The notes: generated from the letters alone by a model not told the origin. Positions 25,657-34,115 are shown, numbered from the stretch's first letter. The stretch is 64,000 nucleotides of DNA from Frigoribacterium sp. VKM Ac-2836 (GCF_013248995.1 NZ_JABRPK010000004.1:124001-188000), one strand, 5' to 3'. A program made the numbers and translations.

Positions 25657-27000
25657 TCAGGGCGTCGGCGCCTCGGCGTCGTAGCGTCCGAACGCGGGGG
25701 TCAGCCGGGCCACGAGTGCGACGAGCGCCACGACGAGCAGCCCGCCCAGCAGGGGAGGCCAGAACACCGCGATCCCGGCGACGAGCCCGACGAACAGGTC
25801 GCCCACCCGGGGCCCGCCCGTGACCACCACGATGAAGATGCCCTGCAGGCGCCCCCGCATCGCGTCCGGTGCGGCCGATTGGAGGATGGTGGAGCGGAAG
25901 ATCGAGCTGACGTTGTCGCTCGCACCGGCTCCGGCCAGGGCGAGGGCCGCCCCGCCGAGGGCGACGAGGTTCGCCTGGTCGAGGCCTGCCGTGACGGCGC
26001 CGCCGTGGGCCGGCGTCACGAGCAGCACCACGCCGAACGCCGCGATGCAGAGTCCGTAGGCGGTGATCGCCCACCGCACGGCGACACCTTGTCGCCGGAC
26101 GTGGCCGAGGCGGCCCGAGAAGACGCTGCTCAACAGCGCCCCGACCGCGAACGAGGCGGAGAGGACGCCGACCGTCACCGCGCCTCCTCCGATGACGAGC
26201 GTGCCGACCACCGGGTAGAGCACGCGGGGCATCCCGAAGGTCATGGCGACGATGTCCATGACGAAGGTGGTCCGGATGTTCGGTGACCGCTTCAGGAACG
26301 CCAGCCCGAAGCGCAACGACTCCAGCCCCGGACGCTGTGTCTCGCCCTCCGGCCGGATCGGGGGCAGGGTGACGATGCCGAGGAACGCCGTCGAGAACAG
26401 CACCACGTCGACCGTGTAGGTCAGCGGGAACCCCACGCTCGCGACCAGCACGCCTGCCAGCGCGGGTCCGACGGTCAGCATCAGGCCCATGCTGATGCCG
26501 CTCAGCGCGGAGGCGGCCGGCAACAGCTCGCGGGGCAGGAGGCGCGGCACGATCGAGGCGCGCGAGGTCGCGATCATCGTGCCCGCCACGGCGTTGACCG
26601 TGGTCAGCAGGTAGAGCAGCCACACCTCGTGCAGCCCGAGGTAGGCGTGCAGCGCGATCGCCGCCGTCGAGAGCCAGGCGAAGACCGCGGCGACGAGCGC
26701 GACCTTCCGTCGGTCGAAGGCGTCGGCGAGCATGCCGCCGTAGAGCCCGGCCAGGATCATCGGCACGAGCGACACGACACCGACCAGGGCGACGGCGAAG
26801 GTCGAGCGGGTGATCTCGAAGATCTCGAGACCGACGGCGACGAGCGTCAGCTGCGTCCCGATGCCGCTGATCGCGCTGCCCGCGAACAGGCGGGCGAAGG
26901 CGGGGCTGGTGCGGAGCGGGGTGACGTCGACGAACAGCGGGCGACGGACCGGCGGCGCAGGGCGGGGCGACGGCGGTGGCGGAGGCGGGGTGGCGGTCAA
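25657..27000 (-). CDS. MFS transporter, EntS/MFS_3-like
   Basis: 447-residue major facilitator with 12 predicted helices. GMLADAFDRRKV between helices 2 and 3 is the MFS loop signature, and PLRTSPAFARLFAGSAISGIG and RASIVPRLLPRELLPAASAL are typical of the EntS-type group that exports siderophores or drugs. The start is uncertain: TTG 27000 gives a normal-length protein, whereas ATG 27132 would add 44 low-complexity residues. Two dispersed repeat copies lie inside. It is divergent from the FKBP gene. Confidence 0.8.
   Translation of the reverse strand: MTATPPPPPPSPRPAPPVRRPLFVDVTPLRTSPAFARLFAGSAISGIGTQLTLVAVGLEIFEITRSTFAVALVGVVSLVPMILAGLYGGMLADAFDRRKVALVAAVFAWLSTAAIALHAYLGLHEVWLLYLLTTVNAVAGTMIATSRASIVPRLLPRELLPAASALSGISMGLMLTVGPALAGVLVASVGFPLTYTVDVVLFSTAFLGIVTLPPIRPEGETQRPGLESLRFGLAFLKRSPNIRTTFVMDIVAMTFGMPRVLYPVVGTLVIGGGAVTVGVLSASFAVGALLSSVFSGRLGHVRRQGVAVRWAITAYGLCIAAFGVVLLVTPAHGGAVTAGLDQANLVALGGAALALAGAGASDNVSSIFRSTILQSAAPDAMRGRLQGIFIVVVTGGPRVGDLFVGLVAGIAVFWPPLLGGLLVVALVALVARLTPAFGRYDAEAPTP
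26179..26188 (-). repeat. Dispersed repeat copy inside the MFS gene
   Basis: Exact CGCGCCTCCT on the + strand; coding strand reads Gly-Gly-Gly-Ala. Confidence 0.7.
26537..26546 (+). repeat. Dispersed repeat copy inside the MFS gene
   Basis: Exact AGGAGGCGCG, part of the 12-mer CAGGAGGCGCGG (26536-26547); coding strand reads Pro-Arg-Leu-Leu, a different frame from the other copy in this gene. Confidence 0.7.
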
Positions 27001-27239
27001 GCTGCCATTCTTGCCGATCGTGCAGAATCCCGCAGGCTCGCGCGACCCGGCCGTCCCACTCGTCGCGGGGTGGGTGTCCGCCGGCCGATTTGGTGTCGCG
27101 GCACCGCCGGAGTAGCGTCCATGTGTTCGCATCGATGACGTGTTCTCGGTGCGGACGTCGGGTCGGCTTCTCGAGCCTCGCAGGGAGGACGCGAGCGGCC
27201 GGCCCGCCCCCTCGGCCCGGGGGTGGTTGGATGGTTCGC

Positions 27240-27614
27240 ATGACTCACGACCCCCAGACCAAGCCCGAGATCGACGCCCCGACCGGCCCCGCCCCCACCG
27301 AGCTCGAGGTCACCGACGTGACCACCGGTGACGGCGCCGAGGCCCAGTCCGGCTCCACCGTCAACGTCCACTACCTCGGCGTCGAATACGACTCCGGCGA
27401 GGAGTTCGACTCGTCGTGGAGCCGCGGCGAGGCGATCAACTTCCCGCTGCAGGCCCTGGTCCGCGGCTGGCAGGAGGGCATCCCGGGCATGAAGGTCGGC
27501 GGACGCCGCCAGCTCGTCGTGCCGCCCCACCTGGCCTACGGCCCCGCCGGTGGCGGACACCCGCTCTCGGGCAAGACCCTCATCTTCGTCATCGACCTGC
27601 TCGGCGTCAGCTGA
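27240..27614 (+). CDS. FKBP-type peptidyl-prolyl cis-trans isomerase
   Basis: 124-residue cytosolic single-domain FKBP. Catalytic-pocket residues are visible: VNVHYLGVEYDSGEEFDSSW, FPLQALVRGWQEGIPGMKVGGRR and PPHLAYGP. It speeds proline isomerisation in folding proteins. An in-frame ATG three codons earlier (27231) is an alternative start. The aldo/keto reductase gene overlaps its stop by one base. Confidence 0.88.
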   Translation: MTHDPQTKPEIDAPTGPAPTELEVTDVTTGDGAEAQSGSTVNVHYLGVEYDSGEEFDSSWSRGEAINFPLQALVRGWQEGIPGMKVGGRRQLVVPPHLAYGPAGGGHPLSGKTLIFVIDLLGVS

Positions 27615-28447
27615 TGTCGGCCGCCCCCTCGGTCGGCCTCAACGACGGGCGCACGCTGCCCCAGCTCGGCCTCGGCACCTACGGGCTGAACGGCGACGAG
27701 GGCACGGCGCAGGTCGTCCAGGCGATCTCGTCGGGTTACCGTCTGCTCGACACGGCGCTGAACTACGGCAACGAGGCGGCGGTCGGGGCGGCGATCCGTC
27801 AGAGCGAGGTGCCGCGCGAGGACCTGGTCGTCACGACGAAGCTCCCGGGCCGGCACCACGGCTACGACGCGACCTTGTCGAGCTTCGACGAGAGCCGGGC
27901 GAACCTCGGCCTCGACTTCGTCGACCTGTACCTGATCCACTGGCCCTTGCCCCGCGTCGACAAGTACGTCGAGACGTTCAAGGCATTCGTCAGGCTGCAA
28001 GAAGACGGGCTCGTCGGGTCGGTCGGCGTCTCGAACTTCACGGCCGAGCACCTGCAGCGAGTCGCCGATGAGACGGGCGTGGTGCCGGCGGTCAACCAGA
28101 TCGAGCTGCACCCGTACTTCCCCCAGGCCGAGCTGCGCGCCGTGCACGAGAGCATGGGCGTCGTCACCGAGAGCTGGAGCCCCCTCGCGAAGCAGAGTGA
28201 ACTGCTCCAGGAGGCGCGGGTCACCGAGATCGCGCGCGCCCACGGCAAGACGCCCACCCAGGTCGTCCTGCGCTGGCACGTGCAGCTCGGTGCGGTGCCC
28301 GTGCCGAAGTCGGCCGACGCAGGCCGTCAGCGGGAGAACCTCGACGTCTTCGACTTCGAGCTCACACCCGACGAGGTCGAGTCGCTCAGCGGCCTCGAGC
28401 GCGGTCGCCTGTGGGACGGCGACCCGCTGACCCACGAGGAGTTCTAG
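27614..28447 (+). CDS. Aldo/keto reductase (2,5-diketo-D-gluconate reductase-like)
   Basis: 277-residue NADPH-dependent reductase with the TIM-barrel catalytic tetrad: Asp in LLDTALNYGNE with the Tyr, Lys in VTTKLPG and His in LIHWPLP. The cofactor region VPKSADAGRQRENLDVFDFEL is standard. Its ATG overlaps the FKBP stop codon (TGATG), so the two are translationally coupled. Substrates of this class are broad aldehydes and ketones. A dispersed repeat copy (28209-28218) encodes Gln-Glu-Ala-Arg. Confidence 0.88.
   Translation: MSAAPSVGLNDGRTLPQLGLGTYGLNGDEGTAQVVQAISSGYRLLDTALNYGNEAAVGAAIRQSEVPREDLVVTTKLPGRHHGYDATLSSFDESRANLGLDFVDLYLIHWPLPRVDKYVETFKAFVRLQEDGLVGSVGVSNFTAEHLQRVADETGVVPAVNQIELHPYFPQAELRAVHESMGVVTESWSPLAKQSELLQEARVTEIARAHGKTPTQVVLRWHVQLGAVPVPKSADAGRQRENLDVFDFELTPDEVESLSGLERGRLWDGDPLTHEEF
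28209..28218 (+). repeat. Dispersed repeat copy inside the aldo/keto reductase gene
   Basis: Exact AGGAGGCGCG in CAGGAGGCGCGG (28208-28219), read as Gln-Glu-Ala-Arg. Confidence 0.7.
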
Positions 28448-28470
28448 ACCCGGCTCCGCCGCGACCACCC

Positions 28471-28512
28471 CAGGAGGCGCGCCCGTCCCGCCGAGGACGG
28501 GCGCGCCTCCTG
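28471..28512 (+). terminator. Inverted pair of the dispersed repeat, 18-bp perfect stem
   Basis: Arms 28471-28488 and 28495-28512 are exact complements with a 6-base loop (CGCCGA). It lies 24 bases after the aldo/keto reductase stop and before the co-oriented HelD-like gene. A strong GC hairpin, without T-run. Confidence 0.7.
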
Positions 28513-28555
28513 CGTTCTCGTACGATTCCGGCCCTCGCCGTCGGTGGTCGGAAGG

Positions 28556-28561
28556 TAGACT
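28556..28561 (+). promoter_or_regulatory. -10 box before the HelD-like gene
   Basis: TAGACT only 3 bases before GTG 28565. At this spacing transcription would start inside the first codons, which favours the in-frame TTG at 28598 as the true start. Confidence 0.4.
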
Positions 28562-28564
28562 GGC

Positions 28565-30886
28565 GTGCCGACTTTTCCCGAAGGGTACGAACACCTGTTG
28601 TCATCCGAGATCGACCGCGAACGCGCCTACGTGGGCACCCTGTACGACCGCCTCGACGAGTTGAAGGCCGATGCCCGCGTCCGCCTCGAACGCACCCGCC
28701 GCGAGACCGTCGGCGGCAACCACCAGAGCCGCAGCGAGCGTGACGCCTACGCGCGCCTGTACGAAGACACCATCGTCCAGCTGGGCTCGGTCGACGAGCG
28801 GCTCGCGTTCGGTCGACTCGAGCTCGAGACGCCCGACCTGCTCGGCCAGACCGGCGACGTCGACCGTCCGGCCGAGCCGGGCGAGGGCGGGCGCTACCGC
28901 TACATCGGCCGCATCGGCCTGCGCGACGAGGCCCACCACCCGATCCTGCTCGACTGGCGCGTACCGGGGGCCAGCGCCTTCTACCAGGCGACCGCCGCGA
29001 CGCCCATGGGCGCCAGGGCTCGTCGTCACCTGACGCTCGACGGGCGGATCGTCACCCGTCTCGAAGACGAGGTGTTCGACCCCGACCTGCTCGACCGCGA
29101 CGACGTGCAGCTGCAGGGCGAGGGCGCGCTCATGGCCGCGCTGACCGCCCAGCGCACCGGCCGCATGACCGACATCGTCGCCACGATCCAGGGCGAACAA
29201 GACCGCATCATCCGCTCGCAACTCGACGGCGTGCTCGTCGTGCAGGGCGGCCCCGGCACGGGCAAGACGGCCGTCGCCCTGCACCGGGCGGCGTACCTGC
29301 TCTACTCGCACCGCGACCGGCTCAAGGGTTCGGGCGTGCTGGTCGTCGGTCCGTCGCGGTCGTTCCTGCGCTACATCGAGCAGGTGCTGCCGTCGCTCGG
29401 CGAGAGCGGAGTCGTCCTGTCCAGCCTCGGCGGCCTCTACCCGGGCGTCGAAGCGCAGACCGACGACGCGCCCGACGTGGCCGCCCTCAAGGGGTCCGCC
29501 GAGATGGCGGAGCTCATGCGTCGTGCCGTCCGGTCGCGTCAGATCCGCCCGGCCGAGCCGACGACCATCGACATCAACGGCGAACGGCTCGTGGTGCGCC
29601 CCGAGCTCGTCGGCGAGGCGATGCGCAAGGCCCAAGAGCGCGGCAAGCCGCACAACGTGGCCCGGGTGACGTTCAACAAGGCGGCCCTCTCGGCTCTCAC
29701 ACGCCAGCTCGTCGAGCAGATGCGCGAGCACGGCACGACGGTCGACGAGTCCGACGAGGCCGTCCTGCGAGAAGACATCCGGCAGTCCCACGACGTGCGC
29801 GTGCTGCTCAACACGGCCTGGCTGCCGCTCAGCGCCGAGAAGCTCGTCGAGGACCTCTACGCCCGACCGAACTGGCTCGCTTCGATCACCCCGCGGTGGA
29901 CGCCCGAGCAGCGTGCCCTGCTGCGGCGCGAGCGCGGGGCCGGGTTCACCATCTCCGACGTGCCGCTGCTCGACGAGGCGGCCGAATTGCTCGGCGAGTT
30001 CCAGGCGGGTGTCGACCCCGAGCGGCTGGCGCGCAAGGCCCAGCGCAAACGTGACATCGAGAACGCCGAGCGCGCCATCGAGAACATGGGCGTCGAAGGC
30101 ATGGTCAGCGCCGAGCAGATCGCCGGCGGCTTCGCCGAGCGCGCCGCATCGATGACCACGGCCGAGCGGGCCGCGGGCGACCGCACCTGGGCGTTCGGGC
30201 ACGTGGTCGTCGACGAGGCGCAAGAGCTCTCGCCCATGCAGTGGCGACTGCTCTCGCGTCGGTGCCCGCTGCGGTCGTTCACCGTCGTCGGTGACATCGC
30301 GCAGGCGTCGAGCCCGGCGTCGGCCTCCTCGTGGGACCGTGCCCTCCAGGCCCTGCTCGGTCGTCGTCGCGGCGGTGGCGCCCAAGGCACGTCGGCTCCC
30401 TGGCGGCTCGAAGAGCTGACCGTCAACTACCGCACCCCGGCGCAGATCGTGACCTACGCCGAGGGCGTCGCGACGGCGACCGGGCTGCAGATCACCCCGA
30501 GCCGATCGGTGCGCTCGAGTGAGTGGCCGGTGCGCGAGGTGACCGGCGCCTCCTCGAAGGACGACTTCGTCCGGGCCACGGTCGAGGCCGTCCGGGACGA
30601 CCGGGCGATCGACTCCGAGGGAACCCTCGCGGTGATCGCGCCCGAACAGGCCGTCCTGACACTGGTCGAGGCGCTGTCCGCCGCGTTCGAGGGTCTGGTG
30701 GCTGCCGGTACGGCGTCGCTCACCAAGCCGATCTCGGTGCTGAGCCCCGCGACGTCGAAGGGGCTCGAGTTCGACTCGGTCGTCGTGGTCGACCCCGAGC
30801 GAGTGCGCCAGGCCGGCCGACGCGGCAACGCCAGCCTCTACGTGGCCATGACCCGACCCACGCAACGCCTCACGGTCGTCTCGTAG
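28565..30886 (+). CDS. HelD/HelR-like RNA polymerase-associated ATPase
   Basis: 773-residue superfamily-1 helicase-like protein. An N-terminal coiled-coil arm (about residues 12-55), Walker A (GGPGTGKT, 228-235), the DEAQELSPMQW Walker B/motif II and late motifs (TSKGLEFDSVVVV, LYVAMTRPTQRL) match the HelD group, which removes stalled RNA polymerase from DNA; the actinobacterial branch HelR can displace rifamycins. UvrD/PcrA-type DNA helicases are the alternative but lack this N-terminal arm. Start may be TTG 28598 (see the -10 box), giving 762 residues. Confidence 0.82.
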   Translation: MPTFPEGYEHLLSSEIDRERAYVGTLYDRLDELKADARVRLERTRRETVGGNHQSRSERDAYARLYEDTIVQLGSVDERLAFGRLELETPDLLGQTGDVDRPAEPGEGGRYRYIGRIGLRDEAHHPILLDWRVPGASAFYQATAATPMGARARRHLTLDGRIVTRLEDEVFDPDLLDRDDVQLQGEGALMAALTAQRTGRMTDIVATIQGEQDRIIRSQLDGVLVVQGGPGTGKTAVALHRAAYLLYSHRDRLKGSGVLVVGPSRSFLRYIEQVLPSLGESGVVLSSLGGLYPGVEAQTDDAPDVAALKGSAEMAELMRRAVRSRQIRPAEPTTIDINGERLVVRPELVGEAMRKAQERGKPHNVARVTFNKAALSALTRQLVEQMREHGTTVDESDEAVLREDIRQSHDVRVLLNTAWLPLSAEKLVEDLYARPNWLASITPRWTPEQRALLRRERGAGFTISDVPLLDEAAELLGEFQAGVDPERLARKAQRKRDIENAERAIENMGVEGMVSAEQIAGGFAERAASMTTAERAAGDRTWAFGHVVVDEAQELSPMQWRLLSRRCPLRSFTVVGDIAQASSPASASSWDRALQALLGRRRGGGAQGTSAPWRLEELTVNYRTPAQIVTYAEGVATATGLQITPSRSVRSSEWPVREVTGASSKDDFVRATVEAVRDDRAIDSEGTLAVIAPEQAVLTLVEALSAAFEGLVAAGTASLTKPISVLSPATSKGLEFDSVVVVDPERVRQAGRRGNASLYVAMTRPTQRLTVVS

Positions 30887-30931
30887 GCCGGGTCGCGGCA
30901 TCCGGCGCTGCGTACCCGAGAATCGGGGGGC

Positions 30932-31561
30932 TCAGCGGTAGTCGGCCGGCCAGGTGAAGGCCGCGGGCGCGGTGACGGTCTCCCCGATCGGCGCGAGCAC
31001 GAGGTCGATGCGCTCGAAGTCCCGCAGGGGGAGGCCGGCCGGGTCGGCCGTGTACGGGCTGCCCCCGACGAAGGTGTGCAGCTCGAGACCGTCGCCCTGC
31101 CCGAGCGACCCCACGCCCCGGCCGTCGAGTGCGACGTCCCATTCGCTGAAGAGTTGACCCAGCACGAACGTCTCGCGCGTGGGCGATTCGACGTGCACGA
31201 TGCCGCTGGTGTCGTGGGTGTGGATCTCGGCGGCGAACTTCGTGGCTGAGTCGTGCCCGATGTCGCCGGGCACCGTCACCGCTCGTCCGTCCACGGTGAT
31301 CGAGAGGTGCGTGTGCACGTGCATCGCGAGGTCCTGGCCCCAGACGTTCTCGAGGCCGGCGGCTGCCGCCCGGGTCTCGAGCTGGTCGGTCGAGGGGCGA
31401 CCCCACGGAGGCGCGGTGGCGGCCCCGCGGACGTTCAGCGGGTTGCCGCTCTGCACCACGGCCACGCCGACCCCGCCCGCCACGAGGACGACGAGTGCGA
31501 GCAGCCCCGCCAGCACTTCGCCCGAGAGTCGACGCCGAGGTCGGCGCGCTCGGTCGCTCAT
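30932..31561 (-). CDS. Membrane-anchored His-rich protein coupled to emfourin
   Basis: 209 residues: basic N-terminus, one membrane helix (residues 15-36), then an extracytoplasmic domain with clustered histidines, HVHTH (81-85), IGHD (103) and EIHTHD (114, 116) plus His123 and His162, suggesting metal binding. I do not recognise a named family. Its ATG overlaps the emfourin stop codon (ATGA at 31561-31558), so it is translationally coupled to the protease inhibitor and is the third gene of the protealysin cassette. Function is unknown. Confidence 0.7.
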   Translation of the reverse strand: MSDRARRPRRRLSGEVLAGLLALVVLVAGGVGVAVVQSGNPLNVRGAATAPPWGRPSTDQLETRAAAAGLENVWGQDLAMHVHTHLSITVDGRAVTVPGDIGHDSATKFAAEIHTHDTSGIVHVESPTRETFVLGQLFSEWDVALDGRGVGSLGQGDGLELHTFVGGSPYTADPAGLPLRDFERIDLVLAPIGETVTAPAAFTWPADYR

Positions 31562-31863
31562 CGCGTCGGACCGGCCTTCGCCTCGGCCTCGGAGGTGTCG
31601 CGGACACGGTCGACGAGCTCGCGCCACGGCCCCGTCACCTGCTGCTCGGGCAGCTTGGCCTTGCGGGTGGGGCGGGTCTCCGCCGTGATGACCCAGACGA
31701 ATCGATCGGGCTGCACGGCCTGGGCGGCCGTCTGGGCCTGGGACCAGGGCACCTGGTCGATGAGGACGAGCCACGACTCGGTGTCGGGCTCGGAGTCGAC
31801 GTCGACCGACCAGCTGCGGGTGAGGCCGGCGAACCCACCGGAGCGCGACACGGTGACCTTCAT
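31558..31863 (-). CDS. Emfourin-type protealysin inhibitor
   Basis: 101-residue cytosolic protein. The opening KVTVSRSGGFAGLTRSWSV and the overall length match emfourin, the proteinaceous inhibitor of M4 protealysin-like metalloproteases. It lies 56 bases downstream of an M4 protease gene on the same strand, the genomic arrangement described for the protealysin-emfourin pair. Start ATG 31863. The assignment rests on recognition of the N-terminal pattern plus this neighbour. Confidence 0.8.
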   Translation of the reverse strand: MKVTVSRSGGFAGLTRSWSVDVDSEPDTESWLVLIDQVPWSQAQTAAQAVQPDRFVWVITAETRPTRKAKLPEQQVTGPWRELVDRVRDTSEAEAKAGPTR

Positions 31864-31919
31864 GGGCGAGATGCTACCCCTGCGATGTGCGGGGCAGCAG
31901 GGTCTCGCGCCGGCCGGCG

Positions 31920-32957
31920 TCAGAACGCCGGGGTGACCCCGACGCCCTCCCACCCGGCCGAGGTCGCCCGGGTCTCGTCGGAGTCCGCTCCGTACCGTGC
32001 CGTGGCCGCCTCCACGGTCGCCGCCGCGAACTGCGCGAAGGTCGCCTCGGTCGACAAGGTGCCTCCGGTCAGCGTGTCGTACCAGACCTGCCCGGCCCGC
32101 AGCCAGGCCTCGCCGCCCAGCGCCTCGGCGACGAGGTAGAAGGCCCGGTTGGGGATGCCCGAGTTGAGGTGCACCCCACCGTTGTCGTCGGTGGTCTCGA
32201 CGTAGTCGTCCAGGTGCCCGGGTTGGGGGTCCTTGCCGAGGACGTCGTCGTCGTACGCGGTGCCCGGGGCCTTCATCGACCGCAGGGCCCGACCCTGCAC
32301 CTCGGGCGTGAAGAGCCCCTCGCCGATCAGCCAGGTGGCCTGATCGGCAGTCTGACCGAACAGGTGCTGTTCGACGAGTGCCCCGAACACGTCGCTGACC
32401 GACTCGTTGAGCGCGCCTGACTGCCCCTGGTACGTAAGGTTCGCGGTGTACTGCGTGACGCCGTGGGTGAGCTCGTGCCCGATGACGCTGACCGAGGCCG
32501 TGAAGCGCTCGAACACCTCGCCGTCGCCATCGCCGAACACCATGCGCTCACCGTTCCAGAAGGCGTTGTCGTAGTCCTGGCCGTAGTGGATCGTCGCGTC
32601 GAGGGGCAGCCCGGCGCCGTCGATCGACGACCGCCCGTACACCTCGCGGAACAGGGCGTAGGTGGCGCCGAGGGCGTCGTAGGCCTCGGTCGCGGCGACG
32701 TCGTCGGTGGCGGGCTCGCCTTCACCCCGCACGCGGACACCCGGCAGCTCTTCGCTGCCCTGCGCGTCGAAGATCGTCCGTTCGAGCACGGCCCCGCCGC
32801 CGAGCGCCCCTTGGACCACCGGGGGAGTGGCGTTGCGGTCGACGGCCTCCATCGCGAGCAGACCGTTGCGCGCGGCCTGCGGCGCCCGGTGCAGACGGGG
32901 CGAGTCGGCCTCGGCGAGGTGAGCGAGCAGGTACGGGGGGACGATGAACCGCGACAT
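31920..32957 (-). CDS. M4 family metallopeptidase, protealysin-like
   Basis: 345-residue thermolysin-type zinc protease. The zinc site is HELTH (161-165) with third ligand Glu185 in ALNESVSDVFG, and the catalytic His lies in VHLNSGIPNRAFY. No signal peptide is present; instead the short N-terminal propeptide carries PPYLL (residues 7-11), the PPY motif of protealysin precursors. Length fits protealysin (about 340) rather than secreted thermolysins (>500). Emfourin follows downstream, so activity is probably held in check inside the cell. Confidence 0.88.
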   Translation of the reverse strand: MSRFIVPPYLLAHLAEADSPRLHRAPQAARNGLLAMEAVDRNATPPVVQGALGGGAVLERTIFDAQGSEELPGVRVRGEGEPATDDVAATEAYDALGATYALFREVYGRSSIDGAGLPLDATIHYGQDYDNAFWNGERMVFGDGDGEVFERFTASVSVIGHELTHGVTQYTANLTYQGQSGALNESVSDVFGALVEQHLFGQTADQATWLIGEGLFTPEVQGRALRSMKAPGTAYDDDVLGKDPQPGHLDDYVETTDDNGGVHLNSGIPNRAFYLVAEALGGEAWLRAGQVWYDTLTGGTLSTEATFAQFAAATVEAATARYGADSDETRATSAGWEGVGVTPAF

Positions 32958-33043
32958 GCGTGCACTCTCGCACGGGCCTCCGACATCGGTCCGGACTGTT
33001 CACACGATCGTGACGTGGACCCGGGGTGGGCCGTCCGCGCGAC

Positions 33044-33049
33044 TACCGT
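33044..33049 (+). promoter_or_regulatory. Leaderless-type -10 box of apt
   Basis: TACCGT, 7 bases before ATG 33057. A 10-bp palindrome CACGATCGTG (33003-33012) lies upstream, between apt and the divergent M4 protease gene. Confidence 0.5.
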
Positions 33050-33056
33050 TGACCCC

Positions 33057-33596
33057 ATGACCGTCACCGATGCCTCCTCGTTCGTCGACAGCAAGATCGC
33101 CGTCGTCCCCGACTTCCCCAAGCCCGGCATCCTCTTCCGTGACGTCACGCCGCTCTTCTCCGACGCGGACGCCTTCGCCACCGTGACCACGGCCCTCTCC
33201 GAGCCGTTCGACGGCGGGTTCGTCGCCGTCGCCGGCATCGAGGCGCGGGGCTTCGCGCTCGCCGGGGCCATCGCGATCGAGCAGGGCGTCGGCGTGCTCA
33301 CGGTGCGCAAGGCGGGCAAGCTCCCCGGCGAGGTGCTCAGCGAGAGCTACGCCCTCGAGTACGGCGAGGCCACGCTCGAACTGCGTCCGAACCAGATCCC
33401 CGCGGGGTCGAGCGTCCTCATCGTCGACGACGTGCTCGCGACCGGCGGCACGGTCGAGGCGACCATCACCCTGCTCGAACGAGCAGGTTACGTCGTGGCC
33501 GGCGTCGCGGTGCTGCTCGAACTCGACGGTCTCGACGGCCGGGCCCGCCTCGAGGGTCATGTCCCCGTGCACGCCCTCTCGTCCGCCCCCGCCTGA
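33057..33596 (+). CDS. apt: Adenine phosphoribosyltransferase
   Basis: 179-residue type I phosphoribosyltransferase: adenine + PRPP to AMP + PPi, purine salvage in the cytosol. The PRPP-binding loop VLIVDDVLATGGT and the family N-terminus VPDFPKPGILFRDVTPL are intact, as is GIEARGFALAGA. Length matches the family. The usual actinobacterial neighbours relA/secDF are not in view. Confidence 0.93.
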   Translation: MTVTDASSFVDSKIAVVPDFPKPGILFRDVTPLFSDADAFATVTTALSEPFDGGFVAVAGIEARGFALAGAIAIEQGVGVLTVRKAGKLPGEVLSESYALEYGEATLELRPNQIPAGSSVLIVDDVLATGGTVEATITLLERAGYVVAGVAVLLELDGLDGRARLEGHVPVHALSSAPA

Positions 33597-33609
33597 GCGC
33601 CCGCCCGTT

Positions 33610-33846
33610 CTAGCCGGCGGCGCGAGGCCTCTGGGTCCCTCCGACGATGATGATGACCACGCCCGCGACAAAGGTGACGACCGGCGCGTAGAGGGCCAGC
33701 CACGCCGTCCGGCTCATGTCGGATGTCACCTCGGCGCCTTCGTCGGCCGCGATACCCAGATTCACGAGGTGCACCGCAGCCCACACGCCACCGACCATGC
33801 TCATGAGCGTCAGCGCCGCGCCGAGCCAGATCAGGTTCTTCACCAT
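33610..33846 (-). CDS. Small hypothetical membrane protein
   Basis: 78 residues with two membrane segments (LIWLGAALTLMSMVGGVWAA and WLALYAPVVTFVAGVVIIIV) joined by an acidic loop. No family recognised. Base composition here is lower in GC than the neighbours. A reverse TACACT box (33885-33880) could drive it. It directly follows a possible gene remnant (stop at 33853). Confidence 0.6.
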   Translation of the reverse strand: MVKNLIWLGAALTLMSMVGGVWAAVHLVNLGIAADEGAEVTSDMSRTAWLALYAPVVTFVAGVVIIIVGGTQRPRAAG

Positions 33847-33852
33847 CGCCTC

Positions 33853-33969
33853 TCAGTTGCACCGGTGGTTGACGACGTCAGTGTAATTCGCTCGACGCCA
33901 CCACGTGTCGAGGTCGTACGTGGCTTTCACGAACGCCAACTGCTCTCGGTAGATGCAGCGGCATCGCAA
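33853..33969 (-). pseudogene. Possible gene remnant or small protein ending 6 bases before the membrane-protein gene
   Basis: An open minus-strand frame encodes ~38 residues from TTG 33969 with ordinary protein character (IYREQLAFVKATYDLDTWW and NYTDVVNHRCN) and a stop placed like an upstream operon partner of the 78-residue membrane protein. The frame stays open to about 34017 without ATG or GTG. The surrounding 33850-34040 stretch is less GC-rich than the rest. It may be the 3' end of a lost gene; a real short gene is possible. No family recognised. Confidence 0.3.
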
Positions 33970-34115
33970 CTGCTGTGTGGAACATGTGGTATGAAAAACT
34001 CTGTCAGACGGTTGTGGTCACGTCAAGGGCGGCACTCGGCGGTCGGTGGTCGGCACCTTCGTGTCGCCGCTGCTGATCGAACCGGGCTCTGCGGGGCAGA
34101 ACACCATCCGACTGT

